NCBI GenBank assembly: GCA_949775045.1
Contig: OX459097.1
Location: forward strand, 6,465,685 to 6,529,684
Direction of reading: 5' to 3'
DNA length: 64,000 nt
From: Metridium senile
Lineage: Eukaryota > Cnidaria > Anthozoa > Actiniaria > Metridiidae
Shown piece after piece: positions 1-11,038 of this stretch (its first letter is position 1; each line of letters begins with the position of its first letter). Under the pieces are notes generated by a model. The model saw only the letters and a program-made list of their open reading frames with translations, ran no database searches and was not told where the DNA came from. Both the position numbers and the translations under genes were made by a program.

Positions 1-418
1 TGTAATGTATTTGAACATTGATTAAAATTAAAATCAAATATTTATTCATGCATATAATTATAGGATTATTTCAATATGGCCTTTAATGGCTGATGATTGC
101 GTGACTACGTGACCAGAGTTCCAAATAAACAACAAGGGACAATATTGCTAGAATGCGCGAATTGAGTATTTTCTGTATAATTTCACATTTATTTCAATCG
201 TTACCTTCACATTTTTCCTTTATCTGATGTCATCATATTTTGTATGTTTTTCCCATTTTTTTTTTCACTCGTGGTCACTCGTGTGTACTTTTAGGCCCCG
301 TCCACCCGAGTCCGGAGATTTTTGTATCTGCAAATGTTTTTTATGCGGATACAAAAATATCTGCCTCCACACGTAGCGTATACGAATCGTATACGACTGT
401 CTACACGTATCCGGATAC

Positions 419-782
419 AGTCAACTCTCGTTATAACGGACACCTTCGGGAGGTTAATTCAGTGTCCGCTGTAAAGGGAGTTAAGCCTGGTTTTCACTAG
501 CGACGCAACGCAAGCGCAAACGCAAGCGCAAGCACAAGCATGTGAAAACGAGACGTGAATAAGCGCAAGCGCAAACAAAACTAATCACTAGTGCCACGCG
601 CAGGCACAAGCGCAAACGCAAGAAAAAAGGAAAATGTTTGATACCTTGCGTCTGCGCTTGTGCTTGCGTAGCTAGTGAAAACCAGGCTTTATCTTCAATC
701 ATTTCTTTGGAGCTGGGATTTATTTTAGTGTCCGTAATGACGAGGTGTCCGTAATATGGGGGTGTCCGCAAGGCGAGAGTTG
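419..782. mobile_element. Tc1/mariner- or pogo-like MITE (outer)
   Basis: The ends carry inverted CAACTCTCG / CGAGAGTTG followed inward by repeated 'CGGACACC' blocks, and TA lies on both flanks (TACAGTCAACTCTCG on the left, CGAGAGTTGTA on the right). A TA target duplication and this terminal style fit Tc1/mariner/pogo-derived MITEs. It is itself interrupted by the element at 484-688. The family assignment is inference. Confidence 0.45.
484..688. mobile_element. Foldback MITE with TTA duplication (Harbinger-like)
   Basis: The element starts AGCCTGGTTTTCACTAGC and ends with its complement GCTAGTGAAAACCAGGCT. It is flanked by TTA at 481-483 and 689-691. The interior is full of GCAAGCGCAA-type direct repeats. 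A 3-bp TWA duplication is typical of PIF/Harbinger elements. It sits inside the 419-782 MITE, so it is the younger insertion. Confidence 0.6.
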
Positions 783-1330
783 TACTAATTATTGCAGAAC
801 TGGTTGTTGTTGAAGTAATTTAATATTATTATATTTTTATATTATTATATTTAATTTTATATTTAATGGTAATTTCAGTTCATTGTAATTAATATTATGG
901 TATTGTTTATAGACCTATAAACCTCTTTTTCACGTTCTTTGCTTGTAATGCAAGCACATCTAATCATACGCAACATAAGCACGTACGACATACTGAATCA
1001 TGATAGGTTCACAATTTATGTTCTTATATTTGATATGGTTCTTGTTTGAAATCTTTAATTTGAAATCTTGGAATGACTGATAAATATAAATAATTAAAGT
1101 AAATATGAATAGATATAGATTTAAATATGCATGAATAAATATTTGATATTTTAATTTTAATCAATGTTCAAATACATTACATATGAATGAATAAATGAAT
1201 ATCAAAAACTATCAAATTCCATTTTGTGTACAATCATTTATCTTTTTCTTCTTTTTTTTCTCTCTTTTCTTTTTTTTCTATTTTCCCTTTTTTTTTTTCT
1301 TTTTTAATTTTATAAGTATTAACTTTTCTG

Positions 1331-1424
1331 GGGTGTTCCGGGGGTGTTCCGGGGTGTTCCGGGGGTGTTCCGGGGTGTTCCGGGGTGTTCCGGGGTGTTC
1401 CGGGTGTTCCGGGCACGTTCCGGG
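1331..1424. repeat. GGGGTGTTCC minisatellite
   Basis: About nine tandem 10-11 bp units of the type CCGGGGGTGTT occur just after a T-rich tract (1240-1310). The open frames across it are low-complexity artefacts. Confidence 0.85.
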
Positions 1425-1958
1425 TTTTACAGACACCCGACTTCCTGTCTTATATATAATTTGTTGACTGAAACCAGTCTGTCAAGTTTTCCAATTCATT
1501 TTTAACAATCAAAGATAATGATTCAGTGTCTGGCTAGAAGATTGATATGAGATGTTAAACTGAATGAAACATTTTGTTTATTTAAACATATATATTTATT
1601 ATCTGCAGCCTGTATGGCGGTGCAGCCATTCAAACTATTGACAATGTAAAGGCAGCATACTTCGATGGAGTCAATGGCTATGCCACTATCAAGAAATTTG
1701 ATGTTAGACGAATAGACTTCACCCTATCGTTAAGGCTGAAAGTACTTCCATATTCTGCAGTAGTGAAGACGATTATTGCTGATCACCGTTTTCCGATCAT
1801 GGATATATTTATATATAACAACGGTCTATACTTTCAGTTTCGTGATGGAAAGGATGTTGAGCTATTTCAATTAGCAAAACGCATTGTGTAAGTATATTGT
1901 TTAATTTTTGAACACTTTGTAAATAGAAAGAGAGAGGGAAATAGACCATAATATATAC

Positions 1959-2104
1959 CTTTTCACAGTTCAGTGACCACGAATAATAGTTCCAAGTCGA
2001 GGTTACAGTTGCTGCGCATAGCAAAACTATAATTTATCATGTGCAGCATCTGGAACCGCGACTTGTGACTATCATTCGTGGTCACTGAACGGAACTGTGA
2101 AAAG
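1959..2104. mobile_element. Foldback repeat in the LamG intron
   Basis: Inverted arms CTTTTCACAGTT...GTGACCACGAAT and ATTCGTGGTCAC...AACTGTGAAAAG enclose a short loop, so nearly the whole 146 bp can fold. It fills most of the intron between the two LamG-like pseudo-exons and is absent from the equivalent intron of copy 2. No clear target duplication. Confidence 0.55.
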
Positions 2105-2499
2105 AACTATTGATATTAATCATCCAGTCTTTAATCCAATGATAGGGATCATGGAAGTAATTGGTTCCACGCAGCTGTTACGTCCAGTCAGGACACACGA
2201 AAATCGACGTTGTATGTCAACGGGGTTGAAATTTATTCTAAAGTTACGCCGCCGAAGCCTGTCTTTGACAAATCATTTGAAGTGTTTCAAATAGCAAAGA
2301 AATTAAACACCGTTAACTTCAAAGGATACTTGAGTGATATCGTCGTGCTGCCAAAAGAACTGAATCCATATCAGATTGAACTGCTTAAAGGTATTCATTA
2401 TCATTATGGAAAAAGTTATATTATAGATGTAACGATATATAACGATAATGATCAAAATAGTAATGGTCGTTAGATAATGATAACAATTGGTAATGATTA

Positions 2500-3016
2500 T
2501 GACACTTATAATAATAATGATGATGATGATAATGATGATGACACTGATGATGATGATGATAGCGATGATGATGATGATAATAATTTTGATGATGATAATA
2601 ATGGTGCTGACACTGATGATGATAATAATGCCGATGATGATGATAATGATAATGATGATAATAGCGATGATGATGGAGATGATAATAATAATAATGATGA
2701 TGATGATGATAATAATGATGATGATAATAATGATACTGACACTGATGATGATGATAAAAGCGATGATGATGATGATGATAATGATGATGATGATGATGAT
2801 GATAATAGCGATGATGATGGAGACGATAATAATAATAATAATGATAACGATGATAATAATGATCATGGCAATGATCATGATGATAATAGGACATTTTATT
2901 ATCGTTTTTTTAAATAGGATATTTTTATTATTATCATTATCTTATTATTATCAAAACAGTTATTGATAAGGATAGCGATGATGATGATGATGATAACAGT
3001 AATAATTTGGAGAAAG

Positions 3017-3111
<95 letters not shown>

Positions 3112-3167
3112 TAATAATAATAATAATAATAATGATGATGATGATAACAGTAATAATTTGGAGAAAG

Positions 3168-3215
<48 letters not shown>

Positions 3216-3231
3216 TTAATAATAATAATAA

Positions 3232-3262
<31 letters not shown>

Positions 3263-3285
3263 AATTAATAATAATAATAATAATA

Positions 3286-3364
<79 letters not shown>
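2500..3364. repeat. GAT/TAA trinucleotide tract
   Basis: About 0.85 kb of imperfect then perfect trinucleotide repeats: (GAT)n/(AAT)n to ~2890, two (AAT)n blocks near 3020-3113 and 3169-3267 joined by a duplicated 'AACAGTAATAATTTGGAG' motif, and (GAT)n at 3288-3364. The long open frames are repeat artefacts. The tract occupies the intron before the lectin pseudo-exon. Confidence 0.9.
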
Positions 3365-3365
<1 letters not shown>

Positions 3366-3639
3366 ATAAATAATAATGGTATTTCAACAGATGGAAGTCT
3401 TGATCTTGATGGGGTGTGGATTGGTCTGACTGACAGCCAAAGTGAAGGAGTATGGAAGTGGTCAGATGAAAGCCCAGTAACCTATAACCAATCGATTTAC
3501 TACAACAATGATTACAATTAATGACTGCGTGATGATGTTGGGAAAAGATACAGATACTTACAAGTGGCATGCAACAAACTGTACTCATCAGAAGAGGTTT
3601 GTTTGTAAAATAAACAATTAGGAAAAATAATATAAAAAA

Positions 3640-3976
3640 TCCGGGGGGGGGGGATACTCCCTTTGTCAAGTGGTAGGGGTGATCGGCGGAGGTTTTAAAC
3701 GACCCCTAAAAGGTACGCACAGCTGATAAAAATGACTGTTAAAGCCTTGTTGATTTCAACCCAAAAAGGTACGGCTGTGCGATGTTCTTGCCAGCCAAGC
3801 TTATACTTTTAGCAACAAAGCAGAGTAAAAATGACCCTTACAGATACGGATTCATGTTACGTAACTGATTTTTGAGCCAGAATCCTGCAGAGGAGATATT
3901 TTTAACCCTAAAAGGTACGCCAATCACCCCCACCACTTGGACAAAGTGATTTCTCCCCCCCCCCCCCCCCCCCGGA
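3640..3976. mobile_element. Poly-G/poly-C capped MITE, filled site
   Basis: It begins TCCGGGGGGGGGG then ATACTCCCTTTGTCAAGTGG, and ends with the complementary CCACTTGGACAAAG followed by a long C run and CCGGA. It is flanked by TAAAAAA at 3633-3639 and 3977-3983. Copy 2 of the duplication (near 34888) reads straight through without it, confirming the ends. A close relative lies at 9551-9786. The superfamily is uncertain; a 7-8 bp duplication would suit hAT-like elements. Confidence 0.75.
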
Positions 3977-4097
3977 TAAAAAAGCTATGCATAACATGCA
4001 GGCGATACCTGGGTTTCTAGGTAATCAATTGGAGTTAAATGTATGTTAAACTAGTTTACACTGAGTCGATGTTTCTATGGAACCCTTTGGACCTTTA

Positions 4098-4279
4098 CAG
4101 CGCAACGCGTAAAAGTATGGTCACTGATAATGTATTCGCATACTTCTGTCTCGCCATCGATCCAATCAGCGTTTTGATCCGAGACAAGATAGCACAATCC
4201 TACAACGCTGATTGGATCGATTGCGAGACAGAAGTATGCGAATACATTATCAGTGGCCATACTTTTACGCGTTGCGCTG
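4098..4279. mobile_element. Tc1/mariner-type foldback MITE, copy A
   Basis: It begins CAGCGCAACGCGTAAAAGTA and ends with the complement TACTTTTACGCGTTGCGCTG, flanked by TA at 4096-4097 and 4280-4281. Copy 2 of the duplication preserves the empty site, 'GGACCTTTAAGATAC', near 34998, which gives an exact TA duplication. A second copy is at 14728-14897. Most of its length is inverted repeat. Confidence 0.85.
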
Positions 4280-4399
4280 TAAGATACAAAAAAGCATGTT
4301 GGACTAGAGTTAATAGAAGGACTACTAACTCTGATTGGCCTGCTGCCCTGCCTTCACTATTATTTTATGGTACCTCACAAATAATCCTCCAACACAACT

Positions 4400-5080
4400 C
4401 CTTATCTCCACATCGCTCGAATAGTCGTAATGTCGCCACAGGAAACCCGCAAATTTAATTGAGAAATCTAACTTTTTAAAACATCGATTTTAAGCATAAA
4501 ATCAATTTCTCGTATTAAGATAAGCATGAAAAAGTGCATCATTAATTTTTTTTGCTTTGTTTTTCGACCATTTTTAACGATTTATCGCTCGAATAATCGT
4601 AATGTTACCACAGCAAGCCCGCAACTATCCGTAAGAAATGGACAATTTTAAAACATCGATTTTAAGCATAAACTCAATTGCTCGTCATTAATTAAGCATA
4701 AAAAAGTGCATTACTGTTTTTTTTTGCCTTGTTTTTTTTTCTACGATTTTTAATTTTAAAACATCGATTATAAGCATAAAATCAATTTCTCGTCATTAAT
4801 TAAGCATGAAAAAGTGCATCATTATATTTTCGCCTTGGTTTTCTACCATTGTTAACGATTTATCGCTCTGAATAATCGTAATGTCACCACAGGAAGCCCG
4901 CACACTTCCGTAAGAAATCGAACTTTTTTAAAACATCGATTTTAAACGTACAATCAATTGCTCGTCATTAATTAAACATGAAAAAGAGCATCACTATTTT
5001 TTTTCGCCTTATTTTTTTTTTTTACGATTTTTAACGTTAACTGAAATGTCACCACAGGAAGCCCGCACATAAGAAATCTG
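4400..5080 (+). repeat. ~170 bp tandem satellite, copy 1
   Basis: Units contain ATCGCTCGAATAATCGTAAT, CACAGGAAGCCCGCA, AAACATCGATTTTAAGCATA and CATGAAAAAGTGCATCA. Anchors are at 4412, 4584 and 4862 (one unit internally shortened), with a partial unit near 5040. The same satellite is at 35050-35830 in copy 2 with five more regular units. Confidence 0.8.
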
Positions 5081-5084
5081 TCAT

Positions 5085-5745
5085 AAGGTCCCGGGCAAAC
5101 GGTTTCAACATTCGTTCGATTTTGTTCAATGGCAATGTTGATGCCGTTTGCCCACCTTTTCAACATTGTTGAAACGTGTTGAATCGATGTTGAATTGATG
5201 TTGAAAGAGTTTAAACGCGTTTAAACTTTGCTTCAACATCCATTCAACATTTCTTTTGTTCTGTGAATGTTGAATCGGAGTTAAAGTCGTTTGCCCTGCT
5301 GCGTTCAACATTGTTGACTACACCCATGCGCATTTAGTTGTCTTTCAAATACGTAACACGTTTCAACGTTGAAAGGTGGTGGCAAACGGTTTCAACATTA
5401 CCATTCAACAAAATCGAACAGATGTTGACGCAAATGTTGAAACCGTTTGCCCACCTACGTTCAACATCGTTCAACAGGTGTTATAGCAAAATAACAAAAT
5501 AACACGATGGAATTAAAGGCCCGGGCAAACGGTTTCAATATTTGCTTCAATATTCGTTCGATTTTGTTGAATGGCAATGTTTAAACGCCTTCAAAGTCTT
5601 TCAACATCAGTTAAACATATCATCGATTCAACACTTTTCAACAATGCCGTTCAAAGGGTGGGGACTACGGCTTCAACATTGCCATTCAACAAAATTGAAC
5701 AGATGTTGAAGCAAATGTTGAAACCGTTTGCCCGGGCCTTAAGGT
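5085..5745. mobile_element. TTCAACATT-rich foldback cluster
   Basis: Two or more inverted-repeat elements share the terminus CCCGGGCAAACGGTTTCAA and its complement. The clearest runs from about 5518 to 5741 (AGGCCCGGGCAAACGG to CCGTTTGCCCGGGCC), with TTAA near both ends. The interiors are full of GTTGAA/TTCAAC palindromes. Copy 2 has different, unrelated sequence here (about 35830-35970). A piggyBac-like TTAA target is possible but not proven. Confidence 0.6.
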
Positions 5746-5944
5746 GCATTTTTAGAATAGTTTCACGTGTTAATGAAAATGGCTCTAACTTTGATCTAGA
5801 ACGTAACTATATTAGTCACTATCAAAGACAATTTTGATGTTTCTAGTTGAGTGACTAAATAGGCACTAAATAAGAATTATTAGTTAGTAACTATTTTGTT
5901 TCTATTCAATACTTGAATCATGTTTTTTATCAAAAATGTTTTAT

Positions 5945-6205
5945 GTTTTATAATATACTGTACAAAATTCCTCGATTTTGATTGGAAAAGAGGAGTGCAA
6001 TTAAATCATAAATTGTACTGTGCAGAGTACCAATTAGTTTTTCAGTATATTATAAATAAAAAATTATCGTACAATTTGTAATTAATAGATACTCGCGATG
6101 TTTTGAAAGTTATCAAATTGAACTTGCCTCATAGGCTCGTCCAATTTTGAAAACTTTCAAAACATCATTAATTGCAAATTGTATTCAAGACCGTGCGATT
6201 TCCTA
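5945..6205. mobile_element. Dispersed repeat with GATGTTTTGAAAG foldback
   Basis: It contains inverted GATGTTTTGAAAGTTATCAA and its complement around a short loop (6097-6167). A diverged second copy is at 32850-33060. Copy 2 of the duplication lacks it between 'TGTTTTATGT' and the 'CTCCCCCAGTCCCTTT' block, so it looks like an insertion specific to copy 1. The exact ends are not determined. Confidence 0.5.
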
Positions 6206-6466
6206 TACAAAGATGGCAATAATTTTCAGTCTTAAAAAACTCCCCCAGTCCCTTTATTGTTTCGAAGTTGATTATTTTTCATGCAAAGAAACGAAAGAAA
6301 TGACAAAAACAAGGCTTTGCAATATATTGTACTTCGTGCACTGTACAAAATCTGAGTTCGCCAATGGCTCAAATCGATCACGTAGAGTGCTGTTATTTGT
6401 CGATAACTCACGCTCAGCAAATTCAATTTTAATATTAAAAGAGTTAGAGACTTTTCGTTCGTTCTT

Positions 6467-6545
6467 TATCGGCAAATACAGGAACGCGCTGACTGTTCAA
6501 TGAAGGAGAAATTTTAAATACTGCGCGTTCCTGTATTTGCCGATT
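6467..6545. repeat. Hairpin ATCGGCAAATACAGGAACGC
   Basis: An inverted repeat of ~22 bp (ATCGGCAAATACAGG... / CCTGTATTTGCCGAT). Copy 2 (near 36460) retains only the left arm, so this hairpin has decayed or been cut there. Confidence 0.6.
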
Positions 6546-6621
6546 ACTGAAGAACTCACTTAAGTCTTTAACCCCTAATTACAATAGCATAATTCTTGTT
6601 TGAAAATATCTAGTATTCTTT

Positions 6622-6897
6622 GAGGGTCCCCTATACCACCTTGCAAAATGCATTCACGTAAAGTAAATTGGTCATTTCACAAATGACGCAAAATACTGAA
6701 ATCTTTTTCACATTCACACAAAAATCGACGTAATCACGTTTCACGAATCGTTATTATTTCCTTTCACGAATCACGTGGATTCACGTGGACGCATAAAGTT
6801 TGAATCACGAATCACGTATAAAAAAATGCTCCAATCACGTTTCACGCAAAAATAAATAGGCCGATCACGATTCACGCAAAAGTTATAGGGGACCCTC
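6622..6897. mobile_element. MITE with GAGGGTCCCCTATA ends, filled site
   Basis: Perfect 14-bp TIRs (GAGGGTCCCCTATA on the left and its complement on the right) are flanked by TTCTTT at 6616-6621 and 6898-6903. The interior has many degenerate TTCACGAATCACG repeats. Copy 2 of the duplication (near 36555) lacks it. The superfamily is unclear. Confidence 0.75.
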
Positions 6898-7044
6898 TTC
6901 TTTGAGTACAAACACTTATAATCAATTAATATACATAGCACTTTGGTCACAGCCAATAAGCAACAGTCAACAATCCAAAGCGAGTCAATATGTTTTCTTT
7001 TATCAATTTGTTTATAGTATATTTTGGTTGTTATCCGTTGTATT

Positions 7045-7290
7045 CAGGGTCGTGACATGGTATATTTTTTTACTCGTGAGCCCGTATTTCTGACCAAAAT
7101 TTGGATCCCTGATCCCTAATTTTATTTCGATTCTGATCCCAATGTCTGGCTAAAACACTTGATCCCTGATTCGGCGATATTTTCTCATGATCCCGATCCC
7201 AGTGGCTGTGATCCCGATCCCAAAGCAAAAATTCTGATCCCAAAATAACGCTGATCCCTGATCAGTCCCATATACCATGTCACGACCCTG
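7045..7290. mobile_element. hAT-like MITE rich in GATCCC, filled site
   Basis: The ends are CAGGGTCGTGACATGGTATA and TATACCATGTCACGACCCTG. The interior is packed with GATCCC repeats. Flanks TTGTATT (7038-7044) and TTGTAAT (7291-7297) form a near-perfect duplication. Copy 2 shows the empty site, 'CCATTGTAATGG', near 36700. CAGGG termini plus a 7-8 bp duplication suggest hAT. A related element lies at 44753-44993 in the last SARDH intron. Confidence 0.75.
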
Positions 7291-7794
7291 TTGTAATGGT
7301 ATGCGTTGAACCAAATGCTGCAAAGGATGTCGGTATTTTTCTTTTGTTATCAATTCTTTAATAGCATATTTTGGTTGTTGTTATTATTATCATGGCAAGC
7401 TGTTGCAGTGGTGGTGTTGAACCAAGCATGCAAAGGATGTCGGTATTTTTCTCTTGTTATCAATTTATTTGTGTTTCTATGATATCAACATCGCAGGCTG
7501 TTGCAGTAGTAAAGGTAATAAGAATCATTTAATGATGACATTACTGATATCATTTGCAGTCTTGGAGTGTCAGCAGAAGCTTCTGCTGCAACATTAAGTT
7601 TTGAAATTGCTGCATTTTACTATTAAAAATATTATTTAAAATAGTCTCTTATGCATCAACAATTGTGTTGATAAGTTGACTATTTTAAAAGAGTAATAAT
7701 ATTGTCAACAAACCTTAAATGTTAATTTGTAACAGAGTAATAAAAGAAAACAATGGAAATATGGTCTACTGTGCCTTGATACTGTATTGAATAT

Positions 7795-7930
7795 CTCCCG
7801 GGTGTGGGGGGAGGGGGGGGGGGGGGGAGTTGTACTCCCATATATTATTAGCTATACGGGATATTTGCTATACGGGATATTTGCTATACGGGATATTTGC
7901 TATACGGGATATTTGCTATACGGGATATCT
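7795..7930 (+). repeat. G tract plus GCTATACGGGATATTT tandem
   Basis: A G-rich run (7803-7828) is followed by about five units of GCTATACGGGATATTT. The equivalent region of copy 2 is 37420-37545 with fewer, mutated units and a shorter G run. Confidence 0.8.
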
Positions 7931-8024
7931 TCTTTTAATGTGGCGCTGGAAATAGTATGGTTTTTGACGTAATGTTTAAAGTCCTCTCTAAACCAATCGT
8001 TTTCCTTTGTTGTTTATCAACTAC

Positions 8025-10115
8025 GTTTCTATACATGATCCAGTCGTATCTGATCACTTTGCTGTACATTTATCATATTCTAAGCCGAAGCCAACTACAA
8101 AAGCAATCATGTTCCGTAAACTTCAGTGCATCAATCATGAAAACTTTCAGCGTGATTTAAAACAATCTTCATCACTTCATGCAATCTCCTTCTGAAGACT
8201 TCACTACTCTCTGCACACAATATGATACCATTTTGCCATCGATCTTTTCTGGATAAACATGCTCCTATTAAAAAGAAAACAATTTTTTTTGCGACCAAAA
8301 GCACCCTGGTATAAAGATAATATCAAAACAAACAAAACTATGTATACGACGAAATCTTGAAGACGCTGGCGACGTACTGGTTTAACTATAGACCGTGAAA
8401 CATATATGGAACAATGTAATCTTGTTAAAATACTTATTTTTGAAGATAAAATGAACTACTACTCAGACATTATTACTAAAGCTGGTACTGATAATTTTGC
8501 ACTCTTTCACTCGATTGACCAACTACTACATAGAACACCTGAAATACGTTTGCCTTCTTCGACTGTCACTATTGCTAATGACTATGTTAACTTCTTTGAT
8601 GATAAAATCACGAAAATCAGGACTGGATTGCCTTGTTGGCATAAGTTTTTTGACAAGTTTGATAGCTTTGATCATCCTGCAGTTTTGAACTGTTCATTTG
8701 ATACTTTTACTTTAATAACTGCTGACCAACTATAAATGTAGAGGTCAATTGATGCGGTCCAAATAGTGCAGTCTGGATCCTCTACCTGCGAATGTTCTTA
8801 AGCAACACTTATCTACTATTTTGCCTACAATAACTAAAATTGTCAATATATCTCTTTAATCCCTGAAGCTCTTAAAATTGATGTAATATAACACCACTTT
8901 TAAAGAAACCTTCCCTTGACCAAGAAAAAATGTCCAACTACATTCAAGATTCAAGATTCAAGATTTTTTAATTTTGTCTCAGAATACTACATTTACATAT
9001 AAAGGACAGATTTACATATTTTACGGACAATGGTAATTGTAACAGCTGGAAGACTGAACTGCACAATTACCCACAAAAATTATTTACAATGATAGGTCAG
9101 AAAAGAGTCTTGAGAGATTTGGTAAATAATACAAAGTAGTTATAATAATGAATATAATAAATATAGAAAAGAAGAAGAAAAGAGACCAGACCTGATCAAA
9201 TCAAAAATTATGATCTCTAAAATTACTGGCAAAATTGTTACAACTCAACTGAATGACTATCTACTGGCTAATAACTTACATGAACCTTTTCAATCAGCTT
9301 CTACGTGTACATAATGATATACTTCAAGCAATTGATAAAAGTCAATGTGTTGTCCTACTACTTCTTGACCTTTCAGCTGCCTTTGATACTGTGGATCATG
9401 ACATTATTCTAGATCGTCTTAAATTGAAATTTGGTATCTGTGGGACAGTCTTGGCTTGGTTTAAATCTTATCTCTATGGTCGTCGTCAATCTGTCCTTAT
9501 ACAGTGATGTGTCGTCATCAACAAAGAATCTTACCAGTGGTGTACCCCAAGGGATACTCCTTTTGTCCAAGTGGTAGGGGTGATCGGCGTACCTTTTAAG
9601 GTTAATATATTTCCTGTGCGTACCTTTTAGGGTCCTTATAGAGTTTTGGCTCAAAAATCAGTTGTAAGGGTCATTTTTACTCTGCTGTATTTGTATCTGT
9701 GCATACCATTTAGGGGTCATTTTCAAAACCTCCGCCGATCACCCCTACCACTTGGACAAAGGGAGTACCCCCCCCCCCCCCGGGGGAAACTTCACTGGCT
9801 ACCTTTAACGGAACGTATAAAATGCAAGATCATTTTACTCACTTTTAAAGCTCTGCACCATCAGTCTCCACTTTACATCAATGATATGATTACTACCTAC
9901 AGACGTTCAAGACTTCTCCGTTCTTCAAACTCTCTTTTTCTTAAAACATCAGGATATAACCTGAAAACTTATGGTGGTCGATCCTTCTCTTTTGCAGCAC
10001 CAGAACTCTGGAACTCTCTATCTCTGCCTTTAAGATCCTGTCCATCTGTCTCTGAATTCAAGTCCCAACTCAAGCCTTACCTGTTTAAAAACTATTTACT
10101 CGGGCTTCCGTATAC
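8025..10115 (+). mobile_element. CR1/L2-like LINE, broken and internally deleted
   Basis: Decayed pieces of a non-LTR retrotransposon appear in order. The end of the endonuclease is at 8025-8160 (SIHDPVVSDHFAVHLSYSK). A linker with ANDYVNFFDDKITKIR is at 8406-8735. The reverse transcriptase is at 9205-9507, with the hallmark [20 protein letters not shown]. The C-terminal tail is at 9787-10110 (LHWLPLTERIK, then FAAPELWNSLSLPLRS). Stops, frameshifts, an unrelated insert (8940-9190) and a MITE at 9551-9786 break it. Its left edge coincides with the end of duplication copy 1. Clade placement is from motif style only. Confidence 0.8.
9551..9786. mobile_element. Poly-G/C capped MITE inside LINE remnant
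   Basis: It is related to the element at 3640-3976: GGGATACTCCTTTTGTCCAA...GTGATCGGCG at the left, complementary CCACTTGGACAAAGGGAGTA plus a C run at the right. It lies exactly where the LINE reverse transcriptase breaks off (after a VPQG motif) and the LINE tail resumes, so it marks an insertion accompanied by a deletion. Confidence 0.65.
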
Positions 10116-10128
10116 GGAAAGCCCGAGT
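10099..10128. repeat. Short perfect hairpin at LINE 3' end
   Basis: ACTCGGGCTTCCGTATACGG followed by its complement forms a ~14 bp stem. It directly follows the LINE C-terminal coding remnant, so it may be part of the LINE 3' UTR. Confidence 0.6.
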
Positions 10129-10462
10129 CTAAAAATGCAAACGGTTCTTCTTCTTCTTCTTTTTTTCGTCGTCGTGGTCCTCAAATTGGAGGGTCAGGTC
10201 CCAGGCGTTCCTAGTAGTACATGACAGCGCATGACAGAACATGTGAAGACGAGTCATTGTGAAAATGACGAATAAATTGTTCGATCGAATCTCGACTCGC
10301 GTTTACTCGTTTAAGTCTGATCCCGCAGAAAGTAATGGCTATATTTTTTGGACTGATGATCCACAAGACATTACCTATTGCTAGTTGCTGTACTACAGGG
10401 TTGACATCCGAAATATAGCTTGCTATTTCCTATTTTATAAAGACGAGGACATCTTGGCCGGA

Positions 10463-10992
10463 AGGTGCCCATCCCCCCCGGGCAAACCCCCGGGCATTGA
10501 CTTTGTGAAAAAAAATTGGTCAAATCCCCACCATCTGGGCAAACTGAACAGTCAAATGCCCCACTATTGAAAGCAACAGAATGGTCAAATGCTCGCCCCT
10601 CGAGCTCGAGTCAGTCATAAACTCAAATTTTACTTAAAGTAGAAAAGAAAATGCTTCCTTTACTTAAACTTCCTTCTACTAAATGACGTCTCATGAACAT
10701 GGCGGACAAAACTTGTACAATCTAATATGAAGGGAAATTTCAAAAAACGTTGAAGAAGAGAATGGTTATTGGCAATTTTTGATTGGTGATTGCACGACCG
10801 AAAGATGGATCTCGATATAATTCACAAATCTATGTTAAAAATTGAAAGAACTTGGATTTTCTTTGCACGTTTTTTGAAATAGGTGTATAACAAGGAAAAA
10901 CTATCTATCAATTCTTTGCTTTTCGTTTCCGTTCCCGTGTGACTTTTGCCTGATCATGGGCTACCTGTGGTTAGGACTCCAAAGCTCCAATG

Positions 10993-10995
<3 letters not shown>
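10463..10995 (-). mobile_element. Truncated copy of the 49040-49856 MITE family
   Basis: It begins AAGGTGCCCATCCCCCCCGG and matches, in reverse orientation, the element at 49040-49856 through landmarks CGAGCTCGAG, AACATGGCGGACAAAACTTG and GATCATGGGCTACCTGTGG. It ends at 10995, where a 40-base G run starts, so the other terminus is missing. Confidence 0.75.

Positions 10996-11038
<43 letters not shown>

Larger units (their letters stand above)
1..1182. mobile_element. TIR-bounded DNA element, left end at or before the window edge
   Basis: The first ~55 bases reappear as their reverse complement at about 1127-1182 (core ATTTGAACATTGATTAAAAT on the left, ATTTTAATCAATGTTCAAAT on the right). This is the signature of a TIR transposon or large MITE. 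No transposase is seen inside; the interior holds two nested smaller TIR elements (419-782 and 484-688). The left end could extend beyond the window, so no target duplication can be read. Confidence 0.6.
1609..3621 (+). pseudogene. LamG-like / C-type lectin gene tail, frameshifted copy
   Basis: Three exon-like blocks match the copy at 30963-34874. LamG-like exon A is 1609-1887 (acceptor TCTGCAG, donor GTAAGT). Exon B is 2146-2390, carrying the LamG signature NWFHAAVT and ending before GTATTC. The lectin C-half block is 3391-3621, with WIGLTDSQSEGVWKWSDESP. Exons A and B are open and keep intron phases 2 and 1. The lectin block has four extra bases near 3508-3520 relative to the other copy, giving a stop at 3519-3521 before the last three conserved cysteines. 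The Trp of the 'FWL' core in exon A is also lost. No upstream signal-peptide, PAN or lectin N-half exon is visible here, so this is most likely a partial, decaying duplicate. Confidence 0.75.
1525..8024 (+). repeat. Segmental duplication copy 1
   Basis: This block is homologous, in the same orientation and order, to about 30880-37588. Shared landmarks are the LamG-like exon pair, the lectin C-half exon, a ~170 bp satellite, the sequence around 'CTCCCCCAGTCCCTTT', and a run of GCTATACGGGATATTT units. Homology stops sharply at TTTATCAACTAC (8024 here, 37588 in copy 2), where LINE sequence begins in this copy. Copy 1 carries several MITE insertions missing from copy 2. The left boundary is approximate. 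Confidence 0.85.

Noticed and set aside
8940..9190. Insert between LINE pieces beginning ATTCAAGATTCAAGATTC
   Set aside because: It clearly is not LINE coding sequence, but no TIR, poly-A tail or duplication was found, so I do not name it as an element.
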